The position numbers and the translations under genes were made by a program. Shown one piece after another: positions 1 through 5,879 of a DNA stretch of 7,928 nucleotides. The notes beneath the pieces are model-generated. The model saw nothing but the letters and a program-made list of their open reading frames with translations, was not told where the DNA came from and did no database searches. Each line of letters starts with the position of its first letter. Position 1 is the first letter of the stretch. Source of the stretch: a bacterium (lineage in GTDB: Bacteria; Krumholzibacteriota; Krumholzibacteria; LZORAL124-64-63); the NCBI GenBank assembly GCA_030592025.1, contig JAUUZX010000047.1, positions 1 through 7,928 on the forward strand, in the 5' to 3' direction.

Positions 1-1299
1 ATGCCCGGGATGCACGGCTTCGACGTGAGCCGGATCCTTAGGCGCCATCAGGATACCCGCGGCGTGCCCATCCTCATGATCAGCTCCGAGACCGAAACCA
101 GCGAGCGGATCCGCGGCCTCGAAATGGGCGCCGACGACTTCATCTCCAAGGGCATCACGGGTGAGGAACTCTACTCGAAGATCCGTGCCTTCCTGCGCAT
201 CAAGGACCTCCAGGACAAGCTCCGCCGGGAGAGCGACAAGCTCAACCAGGTCTTCCGCTTCCTCCACGAGCCCGTGGCGATCTGCAGTTCCGACGACCGG
301 GTGCTGTTGGCGAGTCAGGTCTTCCTGAGCCTCATGCGCATGCCCCGCGAGGTGGCGACCTTCAAGACCATGACGGAGATCCTGCGGACCCTCGACGTGC
401 CCGAGGAGACCATCGAGATCCTGCGCCGGGGCAGCCGCGAGGACACGCGCCTGGCCATCTCCATCGATGACGAGGTCATCCACCTCACCTGCCGCACGGC
501 GCCGATCCATCTGGACGACGATGAGGACGCCGTGGCCTACATCTTCCGCGACGTCACCAAGGAAGTGGCGACGGAGCGCATGAAGGCGGACTTCCATTCG
601 ATGATCGCCCACGATCTGCGTTCGCCCATATCGGTGATCCAGGGGTACGTGTCGCTCATGGCGTCGGGCAAGACCGGCGAGGTGAACGAGACGCAGGCCG
701 AATTTCTCGAGAGTGTCGGGCGCAAAATCGTCGAGATGACCACACTGCTCAACGACTTCCTCGACGTGAGCAAGATCGACGCGGGTTTCGTCAATCTCAA
801 CTGCAGCGATCTGGAAGTGGCCGACGTGATCCGCGAGGTGATCGTGGACCTGGGGCCCATGGCCGACAGCCGCGGCATCGCGCTCACCGTCGACATCCCG
901 GATGAGCCGGTCGTGGTCCACGGCGATCCCCTGCGCCTGACGCAGATCATGCGGAACATCGTGTCCAACGCCATCAAGTACAACGAGGAGTCGGGCTGGA
1001 TCCGCATCTCGGTCAAGGCACGCGACGGCTGGAGCAGCATCTGCGTCGCTGATGGCGGGATCGGCATGTCCGCGGAGGAGTTGCGCGTCCTCTTCGAGCC
1101 CTACACCCGTGGGTCCACCCAACGGCAGATCAAGGGCGTCGGGCTGGGCGTCGTCATCATCAAGCGCCTCGTCGAGGCCCACGGTGGCGAGGTCCACGTC
1201 CTGAGCGAATCCGGCAAGGGCACGACGTTCACCTTCACGCTGCCCTTGGCCGAAACCGCGAACCACCCCGAGCCCGACCTCGAGGGCGCCGTCAACTAA
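1..1299 (+). CDS. Hybrid response regulator / PAS / histidine kinase, 5' end cut off
   Basis: Cytoplasmic two-component signalling protein; 432 residues are visible. Residues 1-70 are the second half of a receiver domain. The window opens at the MPGMHGFDV loop that follows the phospho-acceptor Asp, so that Asp and the true start lie upstream. The conserved switch Ser (MISSET) and Lys (FISKG) are present, with Gly where Pro usually follows the Lys. A short helical linker leads to a PAS-like sensor fold at about 80-190. A HisKA H-box follows (HDLRSP, His204), then an HATPase domain with N box ([11 protein letters not shown], Asn323), G1 box (DGGIG, 351-355), F box (FEPY, 365-368) and G2 box (GVGLG, 379-383). 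All catalytic motifs are intact, so it should be an active kinase. There is no transmembrane segment in the visible part. It lies 274 bp upstream of the flagellar operon on the same strand. That makes a flagellar regulatory kinase (FlrB/FleS/FlgS-like role) plausible but unproven; the signal and partner are unknown. Confidence 0.9.
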   Translation: MPGMHGFDVSRILRRHQDTRGVPILMISSETETSERIRGLEMGADDFISKGITGEELYSKIRAFLRIKDLQDKLRRESDKLNQVFRFLHEPVAICSSDDRVLLASQVFLSLMRMPREVATFKTMTEILRTLDVPEETIEILRRGSREDTRLAISIDDEVIHLTCRTAPIHLDDDEDAVAYIFRDVTKEVATERMKADFHSMIAHDLRSPISVIQGYVSLMASGKTGEVNETQAEFLESVGRKIVEMTTLLNDFLDVSKIDAGFVNLNCSDLEVADVIREVIVDLGPMADSRGIALTVDIPDEPVVVHGDPLRLTQIMRNIVSNAIKYNEESGWIRISVKARDGWSSICVADGGIGMSAEELRVLFEPYTRGSTQRQIKGVGLGVVIIKRLVEAHGGEVHVLSESGKGTTFTFTLPLAETANHPEPDLEGAVN

Positions 1300-1343
1300 T
1301 CACCCACCGTCTGTCCCCATTCCGGCCACGGCAACTCCTATCC

Positions 1344-1363
1344 GGTGCAGGACCTCCTGCGCC
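1344..1363 (+). terminator. Hairpin after kinase gene, possible weak terminator
   Basis: Arms GGTGCAGG (1344-1351) and CCTGCGCC (1356-1363) can form an 8-bp stem with one G-U pair and a 4-base loop (ACCT), 45 bases after the kinase stop codon. No U-tract follows, so it is not a standard intrinsic terminator. It may be a weak or Rho-assisted end point, an mRNA 3' stabiliser, or chance in GC-rich DNA. Confidence 0.3.
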
Positions 1364-1380
1364 AGGCCGTCGTTGCCGGG

Positions 1381-1399
1381 GGCGGCAGATCTTGCCGCC
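1381..1399. promoter_or_regulatory. Palindromic element 1, candidate activator binding site
   Basis: The sequence GGCGGCAGATCTTGCCGCC has perfect 7-bp inverted arms (GGCGGCA / TGCCGCC) around a 5-base core. A closely related copy lies at 1466-1484. Its centre is about 148 bp upstream of the predicted flgF transcript start, within the usual range for enhancer sites of sigma-54 activators. It could instead be a hairpin acting on the kinase mRNA, but the T-run begins 17 bases downstream, too far for an intrinsic terminator. Confidence 0.5.
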
Positions 1400-1465
1400 G
1401 GGGCAGTATTTCTCCGTTTTTGGCGTCCGTTGAGCCCCAGGGGACGGATGAGACGCTCTTCCCCC

Positions 1466-1484
1466 GGCGGCAGATTCTGCCCGC
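1466..1484. promoter_or_regulatory. Palindromic element 2, candidate activator binding site
   Basis: GGCGGCAGATTCTGCCCGC shares its first ten bases (GGCGGCAGAT) with element 1 and contains the perfect 13-bp palindrome GGCAGATTCTGCC, centred at 1475. The centre lies 85 bp from that of element 1, about eight helical turns, so both would face the same side of the helix. It sits about 63 bp upstream of the predicted transcript start. Binding of a FleQ/FlrC/NtrC-family activator is inferred. Confidence 0.5.
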
Positions 1485-1511
1485 TGACCCGCTCCTGGGC
1501 CGGCAGGGTGT

Positions 1512-1526
1512 GGGCACGTGGTTTGC
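1512..1526 (+). promoter_or_regulatory. Sigma-54 (RpoN) -24/-12 promoter for the flgF operon
   Basis: GGGCACGTGGTTTGC matches the RpoN consensus TGGCACG-N4-TTGC at every defined position except the first T. The GG (1513-1514) and GC (1525-1526) have the required 10-base gap. If C1526 is position -12, transcription begins near 1538 and gives a 5' leader of about 36 nt before the flgF GTG. Sigma-54 control of rod, ring and hook genes is well established in several flagellated lineages. Confidence 0.75.
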
Positions 1527-1560
1527 GAATCCGGCGCGGAGCAAACTGTACGTGGTCCCA

Positions 1561-1566
1561 AAGGAG
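1561..1566 (+). promoter_or_regulatory. Ribosome binding site that fixes the flgF start
   Basis: AAGGAG lies 7 bases before the GTG at 1574. It selects this GTG over the in-frame ATG at 1373, which would add a low-complexity stretch absent from FlgF proteins and would begin upstream of the promoter. Confidence 0.85.
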
Positions 1567-1573
1567 CCCCGTC

Positions 1574-2371
1574 GTGATCAAGAGTCTGAACCGCGCGGAA
1601 GACGCCATGGTGATGCAGCAGCTGCGCATCGACGCCATGGCCAACAACCTCGCCAACGTCAACACCACCGGTTTCAAGCAGATGCTGACCCGGGCGGTCC
1701 AACGCACGGATTCGCCGGCACCCGCAGGTGGCCGCGCCGATGGCCAGGAGGCGCTCCCCGTGGACGCGCGCACCGGCATCGAGGCCCGGCCCGGCGACCT
1801 GTCGGCACGCACCGTTGAGCTCGTGCCGGCGCTGGATACGCGCAGCGGCCAGATCCGCTCGACGGGACGGGAGCTGGACGTGGCGGTCATGGGCCGCGGC
1901 TGGTTCGTCGTCCAGACCGACGAGGGCAACCGCTACACCCGGGACGGTTCCTTCATCCTCGACTCGGAGAAGCGGCTGATGACACCGTCCGGCGGGCTTG
2001 TCCAGGGCACCCGCGGTCCGATCACCATCGACGGCGACAGCTTTGCCATCGAACACGACGGCACGATCACCGTGGGCAGCGAGATCGTCGGCAGCCTGCG
2101 CCTCGTCGACTTCGAGGACGCCAGCCGGCTCGAGCACTTGGGGAACAGCCTCATGGTCTCGCCGGAAGACATGACACCGACCACCGTGCCGGTGGAGGAG
2201 GTCGTCGTGGCCCAGGGGCACCTGGAGGGCAGCAACGTGAGCGCCATCGACACCCTCGTGGCGATGATCGCCGCGCAAAGAGCATTCGAGGTCCAGGCCA
2301 AGGTCCTCACGACCGAGGACGGGCTTCTCGACAAGGCCGTCAACACATTGTCCCGTGCGGGACGCAGCTAG
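1574..2371 (+). CDS. flgF: Flagellar basal-body rod protein FlgF
   Basis: Proximal rod protein exported by the flagellar type III system and assembled in the periplasm as part of the axial structure inside the P and L rings. At 265 residues it is close to the usual FlgF length of about 250. The N-terminal rod signature is at residues 20-35 (DAMANNLANVNTTGFK). The central core contains LDVAVMGRGWFVVQ (101-114) and YTRDGSF (121-127). The C-terminal heptad-type segment has QGHLEGSNVSAIDTLVAMI (214-232) and AAQRAFEVQAK. FlgF and FlgG are paralogues. FlgF is preferred here because it precedes the better FlgG match and lacks the extended segment that FlgG carries after the N-terminal signature. The start is GTG at 1574, supported by a strong Shine-Dalgarno. 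It is first in the operon behind the sigma-54 promoter, and its stop overlaps the flgG ribosome binding site. Confidence 0.93.
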   Translation: MIKSLNRAEDAMVMQQLRIDAMANNLANVNTTGFKQMLTRAVQRTDSPAPAGGRADGQEALPVDARTGIEARPGDLSARTVELVPALDTRSGQIRSTGRELDVAVMGRGWFVVQTDEGNRYTRDGSFILDSEKRLMTPSGGLVQGTRGPITIDGDSFAIEHDGTITVGSEIVGSLRLVDFEDASRLEHLGNSLMVSPEDMTPTTVPVEEVVVAQGHLEGSNVSAIDTLVAMIAAQRAFEVQAKVLTTEDGLLDKAVNTLSRAGRS

Positions 2372-2386
2372 GAGAGGTGAACGACG

Positions 2387-3178
2387 ATGATCCGAGCCAT
2401 GGGAACGGCCGCGTCGGGCATGAAGGCCCAGCAACTGAACATCGACACGATCGCCAACAACCTGGCCAATGTGAACACCACGGGGTACAAGCGCAGCCAT
2501 GCCGAATTCCAGGACCTGCTCTATGAAAAGGTCATGCCCGGCGGGCAGATCGACGCCCAGGGTCGCGCCCGGCCGACGAGCGTGGAGGTGGGCCATGGCG
2601 TGAAGATGGTCGCCACCAACCGCAACTTCAGCCAGGGCACCGTCGTGTCCACGAACAACCCCCTCGACATCATGATCGAGGGCGACGGCTTCTTCCAGCT
2701 GCGCATGCCCGACGGCACCATCAAGTATACCCGGGACGGCAGCTTCAAGCTCGACGCCGAACGCAGCGTCGTGACCTCCCAGGGCTACCGTCTCGAGCCC
2801 GCCATCGAGATCCCGCAAGACGCGATCGAGATCTCCATTGCCCGCGACGGAACTATGGCGGTGCGCCTGACGGGCGACGACGCCACGGTCCAGGAGATCG
2901 GCCAGTTGGAACTGGCGCGCTTCCCCAACGCCGCGGGTCTCGAGAGCCGCGGAGGGAACGTCTACTCGGAGAGTCCCGCCAGCGGTACGCCGATCCTGGG
3001 GACGCCGGGCCTGGACGGCATCGGCGAAACCGCGTCGGGGTTCCTCGAAATGAGCAACGTGGAGACCGTCGACGAACTGGTGAAGATGATCTCGGCCCAG
3101 AGGGCCTACGAACTCAACAGCAAGACCATCGTCATGGCCGACGAGATGATGCAGACCGTCAACCGACTCAAGAGGTAG
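2387..3178 (+). CDS. flgG: Flagellar distal rod protein FlgG
   Basis: Forms the distal rod, the drive-shaft section that passes through the P and L rings. Its 263 residues match the family length of about 260. The N-terminal motif IDTIANNLANVNTTGYKRS (19-37) is followed by the FlgG-type region FQDLLYEKV...GQIDAQG (41-59) and VEVGHGVKMVATNRNFSQG (67-84). The core has IEGDGFFQLRMPDGTIKYTRDGSF (97-120), and the C-terminal block has FLEMSNVETVDELVKMISAQRAYELNSK (219-246). All of these are characteristic of FlgG. The ATG at 2387 is preceded by GGAGAGG (2371-2377), which starts on the last base of the flgF stop and suggests coupled translation. No defects are seen. Confidence 0.97.
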   Translation: MIRAMGTAASGMKAQQLNIDTIANNLANVNTTGYKRSHAEFQDLLYEKVMPGGQIDAQGRARPTSVEVGHGVKMVATNRNFSQGTVVSTNNPLDIMIEGDGFFQLRMPDGTIKYTRDGSFKLDAERSVVTSQGYRLEPAIEIPQDAIEISIARDGTMAVRLTGDDATVQEIGQLELARFPNAAGLESRGGNVYSESPASGTPILGTPGLDGIGETASGFLEMSNVETVDELVKMISAQRAYELNSKTIVMADEMMQTVNRLKR

Positions 3179-3183
3179 CCGCC

Positions 3184-4128
3184 GTGAGCAAGTACCTTCC
3201 CCTGATCCTCGTCTGCCTGGCCACGGTGTTCGCCGTGGCCCCGGCGGCGGCGTGGAACCTGGTTCTCGCCGACACCGTCGTCATCGACAAGGCCGTCGTC
3301 TCGTTGGGCGACATCGCGGCGGGCCCGGTGCCCGGGACGGCCGCCGGTCTCACGATCTGCGGGGCGGGGGATCCCGGGACGTCGCTCACTCTCTCGCGGC
3401 GGGGGATCCTGCGGCGTCTGGTATCCGCGGGGATCGCCAGCGGTGTCCGCTTCCGGGGCCCCGACCGGACGGTGCTCGTCTTCGCCGGGCAGAACGTTGC
3501 GCCGTCGGCCCTGACAGAGGCCGTGCGGATGGAACTCCAACGCCTGGTGCCGGCCCCCGGCCCCGGCGCACCGAACTCCTGGTTCGATCTTTCGATGCCC
3601 GACATGACCCACGTGGTCGCGGGCGACTGGGCCGTGCGGGTGGTCCGCGCCACACCGCTGGAGGCCGGCCGCAATCTCGTGCGCTGCGAAATCCTGGACG
3701 ACGGTCGCCCCACGGCCTTCACCGTCACCGCGGTGCTGCACATTTTCGGCGAGGTGGCGACGGCCGTGCGGGCGGTTCCCCGCGGAGCGGTCCTGACACC
3801 CGATCTCTTCGCATGGACCTGGCGCGACCTGGCCGGCGTCAAAGGCGGCCCGGCCATTGGCCGTACTGCCCTGGGCGGTGCCAGCATGGGGCGCAGCCTG
3901 GGGCCCGGTGATCTCCTGCGGCTTGGCGATCTCAGACCCACGCCGCTGGTCCGCGCCGGCGATCCGGTGGAGTTGCGCGTCGTGCGCGGCACCATCGCCG
4001 TATCCGTCTCCGGAACCGCACGGCAGAACGGCTGCCTCGGTCAGAACATCCCGATCCGCAACGAACTCACCGGCCGATTGCAGAACGCCCGCGTGACGGG
4101 CCCCGGCATGGTGGAATGGAGGAGATGA
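3184..4128 (+). CDS. flgA: Flagellar P-ring assembly chaperone FlgA
   Basis: Periplasmic chaperone needed to assemble FlgI into the P ring. Residues 1-23 form a Sec signal peptide: a Lys near the N-terminus, a hydrophobic core, and the AAA site before Trp24. The mature N-terminus carries the typical V-S-L-G-D-I-A motif (39-45). A SAF-type domain lies at about 193-254 (VRAVPRGAVLTPDLF...GRSLGPGDLL). The terminal beta domain (255-314) shows VRAGDPVELRV, GTARQNGCLGQNIPIRN and TGRLQNARVTGPGMV, standard for FlgA. At 314 residues it is longer than the enteric protein (about 220) because of an expanded N-terminal/middle region. The GTG start has AGAGG (3171-3175) 8 bases upstream, inside the end of flgG. 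Its position next to the ring genes fits its role. Confidence 0.92.
   Translation: MSKYLPLILVCLATVFAVAPAAAWNLVLADTVVIDKAVVSLGDIAAGPVPGTAAGLTICGAGDPGTSLTLSRRGILRRLVSAGIASGVRFRGPDRTVLVFAGQNVAPSALTEAVRMELQRLVPAPGPGAPNSWFDLSMPDMTHVVAGDWAVRVVRATPLEAGRNLVRCEILDDGRPTAFTVTAVLHIFGEVATAVRAVPRGAVLTPDLFAWTWRDLAGVKGGPAIGRTALGGASMGRSLGPGDLLRLGDLRPTPLVRAGDPVELRVVRGTIAVSVSGTARQNGCLGQNIPIRNELTGRLQNARVTGPGMVEWRR
4118..4124 (+). promoter_or_regulatory. Ribosome binding site that fixes the flgH start
   Basis: GGAGGAG lies 6 bases before ATG 4131. The alternative in-frame ATGs at 4116 and 4125 overlap or abut this motif and would have no Shine-Dalgarno of their own, so 4131 is chosen. The motif lies within the last codons of flgA. 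Confidence 0.8.
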
Positions 4129-4130
4129 AC

Positions 4131-4724
4131 ATGGCGAAAGCCAAGCGTCGCATGGAAGTGGCCCTGGTGGTCTGCGTGCTGTTGATGGCCGCGGCCACGT
4201 CGGTCGCACGGGAACCGCTGATCGATTTCGAGACGGGCCGCACCCTGGTGTCGAACATGAAGGCGCGGCAGGTCGGCGACCTCATCACGATCATCATCAC
4301 GGAGAACGCCACCGCCAGTGCGACCAGCAAGACCAAGGCGGACAACAAGAGCGAGACCAGCGGCGGTCCGGGCCTCGGCTTCCTCGACTTCATCAAGCCC
4401 TGGGGCCTGACCGTCGAGAACAAGTACAAGGGCGACGGCAACACATCCCGCGACGGCTCCCTCCGCGCCGAGATCACCGCGCGCATCGTCGAGGTGCTCC
4501 GCAACGGCGACTACCGGGTCGAGGGCACCCGCATGATCAACATCAACGGCGAGAAGCAGTTGATCGAGATCACCGGCGTCTGCCGCGCCCGGGACATCAC
4601 CCCCGACAACACGATCATGAGCACCTACGTGTCCGACGCGCAGATCGCCTACAACGGCTCCGGGATCATCAACGACGCCTCCGAACCCGGCGTCGTCACC
4701 AAGATCGTTAACTGGTTGTTCTAG
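4131..4724 (+). CDS. flgH: Flagellar L-ring protein FlgH, without a lipobox
   Basis: Forms the L ring, the bushing around the rod at the outer membrane. The family core is clear in its 197 residues: ARQVGDLITIIITENATAS (45-63), a Gly-rich segment (78-84), GSLRAEITARIVEVLRNGDYRVEGTRMININGEKQ (109-143), the block ITGVCRARDITPDN (147-160), and VSDAQIAYNGSGIIND (167-182). Enteric FlgH is an outer-membrane lipoprotein of about 230 residues. Here the N-terminus is a basic, hydrophobic signal peptide ending in SVA (24-26), which fits signal peptidase I. Its only Cys (Cys15) sits mid-helix, preceded by LVV, and does not make a proper lipobox. The L ring may therefore be held without a lipid anchor. 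The gene starts 2 bases after flgA. Identity is secure; the lack of lipidation is inferred from sequence. Confidence 0.94.
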   Translation: MAKAKRRMEVALVVCVLLMAAATSVAREPLIDFETGRTLVSNMKARQVGDLITIIITENATASATSKTKADNKSETSGGPGLGFLDFIKPWGLTVENKYKGDGNTSRDGSLRAEITARIVEVLRNGDYRVEGTRMININGEKQLIEITGVCRARDITPDNTIMSTYVSDAQIAYNGSGIINDASEPGVVTKIVNWLF

Positions 4725-4733
4725 GAGGACACC

Positions 4734-5870
4734 ATGACCCGCCTGCACACCCTGCCCCCATTCGTGACGGTCGCCCTGGCGTCCCTCGTACTTCTGACGG
4801 CCATCGTTGTGCCGGCCACGGCCGGGGAGGGGTCGCGGATCAAGGATCTGGCTGCCCTCGAGGGCACAGCCCAGGAAGCGCTCGTGGGCTACGGCCTGGT
4901 CGTCGGCCTCAACGGTACCGGCGACGGATCCAACGCGGAGATGACCATCAACTCCATCGCCACCATGCTCGAGCGCATGGACGTGACGGTGAACGCCGCG
5001 GACCTGAAACCGAAGAACGTGGCGGCGGTCATCGTCACGGCCTACCTGGATCCCCGGGCGTCGGTGGGCAGCCGCATCGACGTCACCGTGAACTCCCTCA
5101 ACGACGCCTCGAGCCTCGAAGGCGGGTTGCTGATCATGACGCCGCTGCAGGCGGCGGACGGCACCCTGTGCGTGCTGGCCCAGGGGAGCATCTCCATCGG
5201 CGGCTTCAACATCAAGGCCGGCGCCGGGAACAGCTTTCGCAAGAACCACACGCTGGTGGGCAACGTTCCCAACGGCGGCACGGTTAAGGTGCGACTGGGC
5301 GGGGAGTACGTCCATGACGGTCATGTAGCGTGGCTGCTGCACTTCCCGGATTTCGGTACCGCGGCAGAGGTCGCCAACGTGGTGAACCGGTCCTTCGGCG
5401 GGAAGATCGCCCAGGCCAAGGACGCCCAGCGCATCGAAGTGGCCCTGCCCGCGAGTTACGTGGACGACCCTGTGACCTTCATCGCCGAGATGGGCGGGCT
5501 CACCGCCCGGGCCGACGCCGTCGCGCGGGTGGTGGTCAATGAGCGCACCGGCACCATCGTCGTCGGTCGGAACGTGAAGCTCCACGAAGCGGCGGTCGCC
5601 CACGGGAACCTTAAGGTCGTCATCAACACCTTCTACAGTGTCTCACAACCCAGTTCCTTCAGCAGGGTGGGCGAGACGGTCGTCGTGCCCGACGTCAACA
5701 CCGAGGTCGAGGACCACGAGGCCCGTGTGCTGCGCGTGCCGGAAACGTCGACCGTGGGGGACGTCGTGGCCGTGCTCAACGACATCGGCGCCTCGGCCAG
5801 GGACATCATCGCCATCCTCCAGGCTCTCAAGCAGGCCGGTTCGCTTCAGGCGGACCTGGTCCTGATGTAG
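4734..5870 (+). CDS. flgI: Flagellar P-ring protein FlgI
   Basis: Periplasmic protein that forms the P ring around the rod in the peptidoglycan layer. It has 378 residues, about the family norm of 365. Residues 1-30 form a Sec signal peptide ending PATA before Gly31. The hallmark N-terminal block follows: SRIKDLAALEG, then LVGYGLVVGLNGTGDGS. Further family blocks are LKPKNVAAVIVTAYLDP, GSRIDVTVNSLNDASSLEGGLLIMTPL, LAQGSISIGGFN, NERTGTIVVGRNVKL, AVAHGNLKVVI and the C-terminal LNDIGASARDIIAILQALKQAGSLQADLVL. The two cysteines that form the disulfide in enteric FlgI are Ala and Ser here (LHEAAVAHG, QAGSLQAD); a single Cys remains in TLCVLAQG. AGGAGG (4723-4728), overlapping the flgH stop, lies 5 bases before the ATG. 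Confidence 0.97.
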   Translation: MTRLHTLPPFVTVALASLVLLTAIVVPATAGEGSRIKDLAALEGTAQEALVGYGLVVGLNGTGDGSNAEMTINSIATMLERMDVTVNAADLKPKNVAAVIVTAYLDPRASVGSRIDVTVNSLNDASSLEGGLLIMTPLQAADGTLCVLAQGSISIGGFNIKAGAGNSFRKNHTLVGNVPNGGTVKVRLGGEYVHDGHVAWLLHFPDFGTAAEVANVVNRSFGGKIAQAKDAQRIEVALPASYVDDPVTFIAEMGGLTARADAVARVVVNERTGTIVVGRNVKLHEAAVAHGNLKVVINTFYSVSQPSSFSRVGETVVVPDVNTEVEDHEARVLRVPETSTVGDVVAVLNDIGASARDIIAILQALKQAGSLQADLVLM

Positions 5871-5879
5871 GAGAACACC

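Larger units (their letters stand above)
1300..1573 (+). other. Non-coding regulatory region between kinase gene and flgF
   Basis: No convincing gene is present in these 274 bases. Reading frames that cross it are Arg/Pro/Gly-rich and look like GC-driven shadows. It holds, in order, a hairpin just after the kinase stop, a palindrome centred near 1390, an AT-richer patch with a T5 run at 1417-1421, a second related palindrome centred at 1475, a sigma-54 type promoter at 1512-1526, and the flgF ribosome binding site. The arrangement matches an enhancer-dependent promoter region. This reading is inferred from motifs only. Confidence 0.7.

Noticed and set aside
1381..1421. Stem-loop plus T-run as an intrinsic terminator of the kinase gene
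   Set aside because: The T5 run begins 17 bases after the stem ends instead of directly behind it, and the stem sequence recurs at 1466-1484 with no T-run, which fits a protein-binding site better.
1421..1435. TGGCGTCCGTTGAGC as a second sigma-54 promoter before flgF
   Set aside because: Only GG and GC at the right spacing match; the rest departs from consensus, and the site at 1512-1526 is far better and better placed.
1345..1818. Open frame of 157 codons on the + strand covering the intergenic region and the start of flgF
   Set aside because: It has Arg/His/Gly-rich shadow composition, no ribosome binding site, and overlaps the promoter region and flgF in another frame.
2217..2230. GGCACCTGGAGGGC inside flgF, a partial sigma-54 match
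   Set aside because: Spacing is right but the TT before GC is GG, the -24 element lacks the preceding T and the G after GGCAC, and no gene starts within 150 bases. It shows how partial matches can arise by chance in this GC-rich sequence.
1292..2818. Long open frame of 508 codons on the minus strand opposite flgF and flgG
   Set aside because: Its product is rich in His, Asp, Gly and Arg with no recognisable domain, and it lies opposite two clearly conserved rod genes. This is a typical GC-rich antisense shadow.
3106..4209. Open frame of 367 codons on the minus strand opposite flgA
   Set aside because: The product is Arg/Pro/Ala/Gly-rich low-complexity sequence. flgA on the + strand has a signal peptide, family motifs and a Shine-Dalgarno.
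4041..5603. Open frame of 520 codons on the minus strand opposite flgH and flgI
   Set aside because: The composition is His/Asp/Gly-rich with no motif, and it is fully covered by secure flgH and flgI genes on the other strand.
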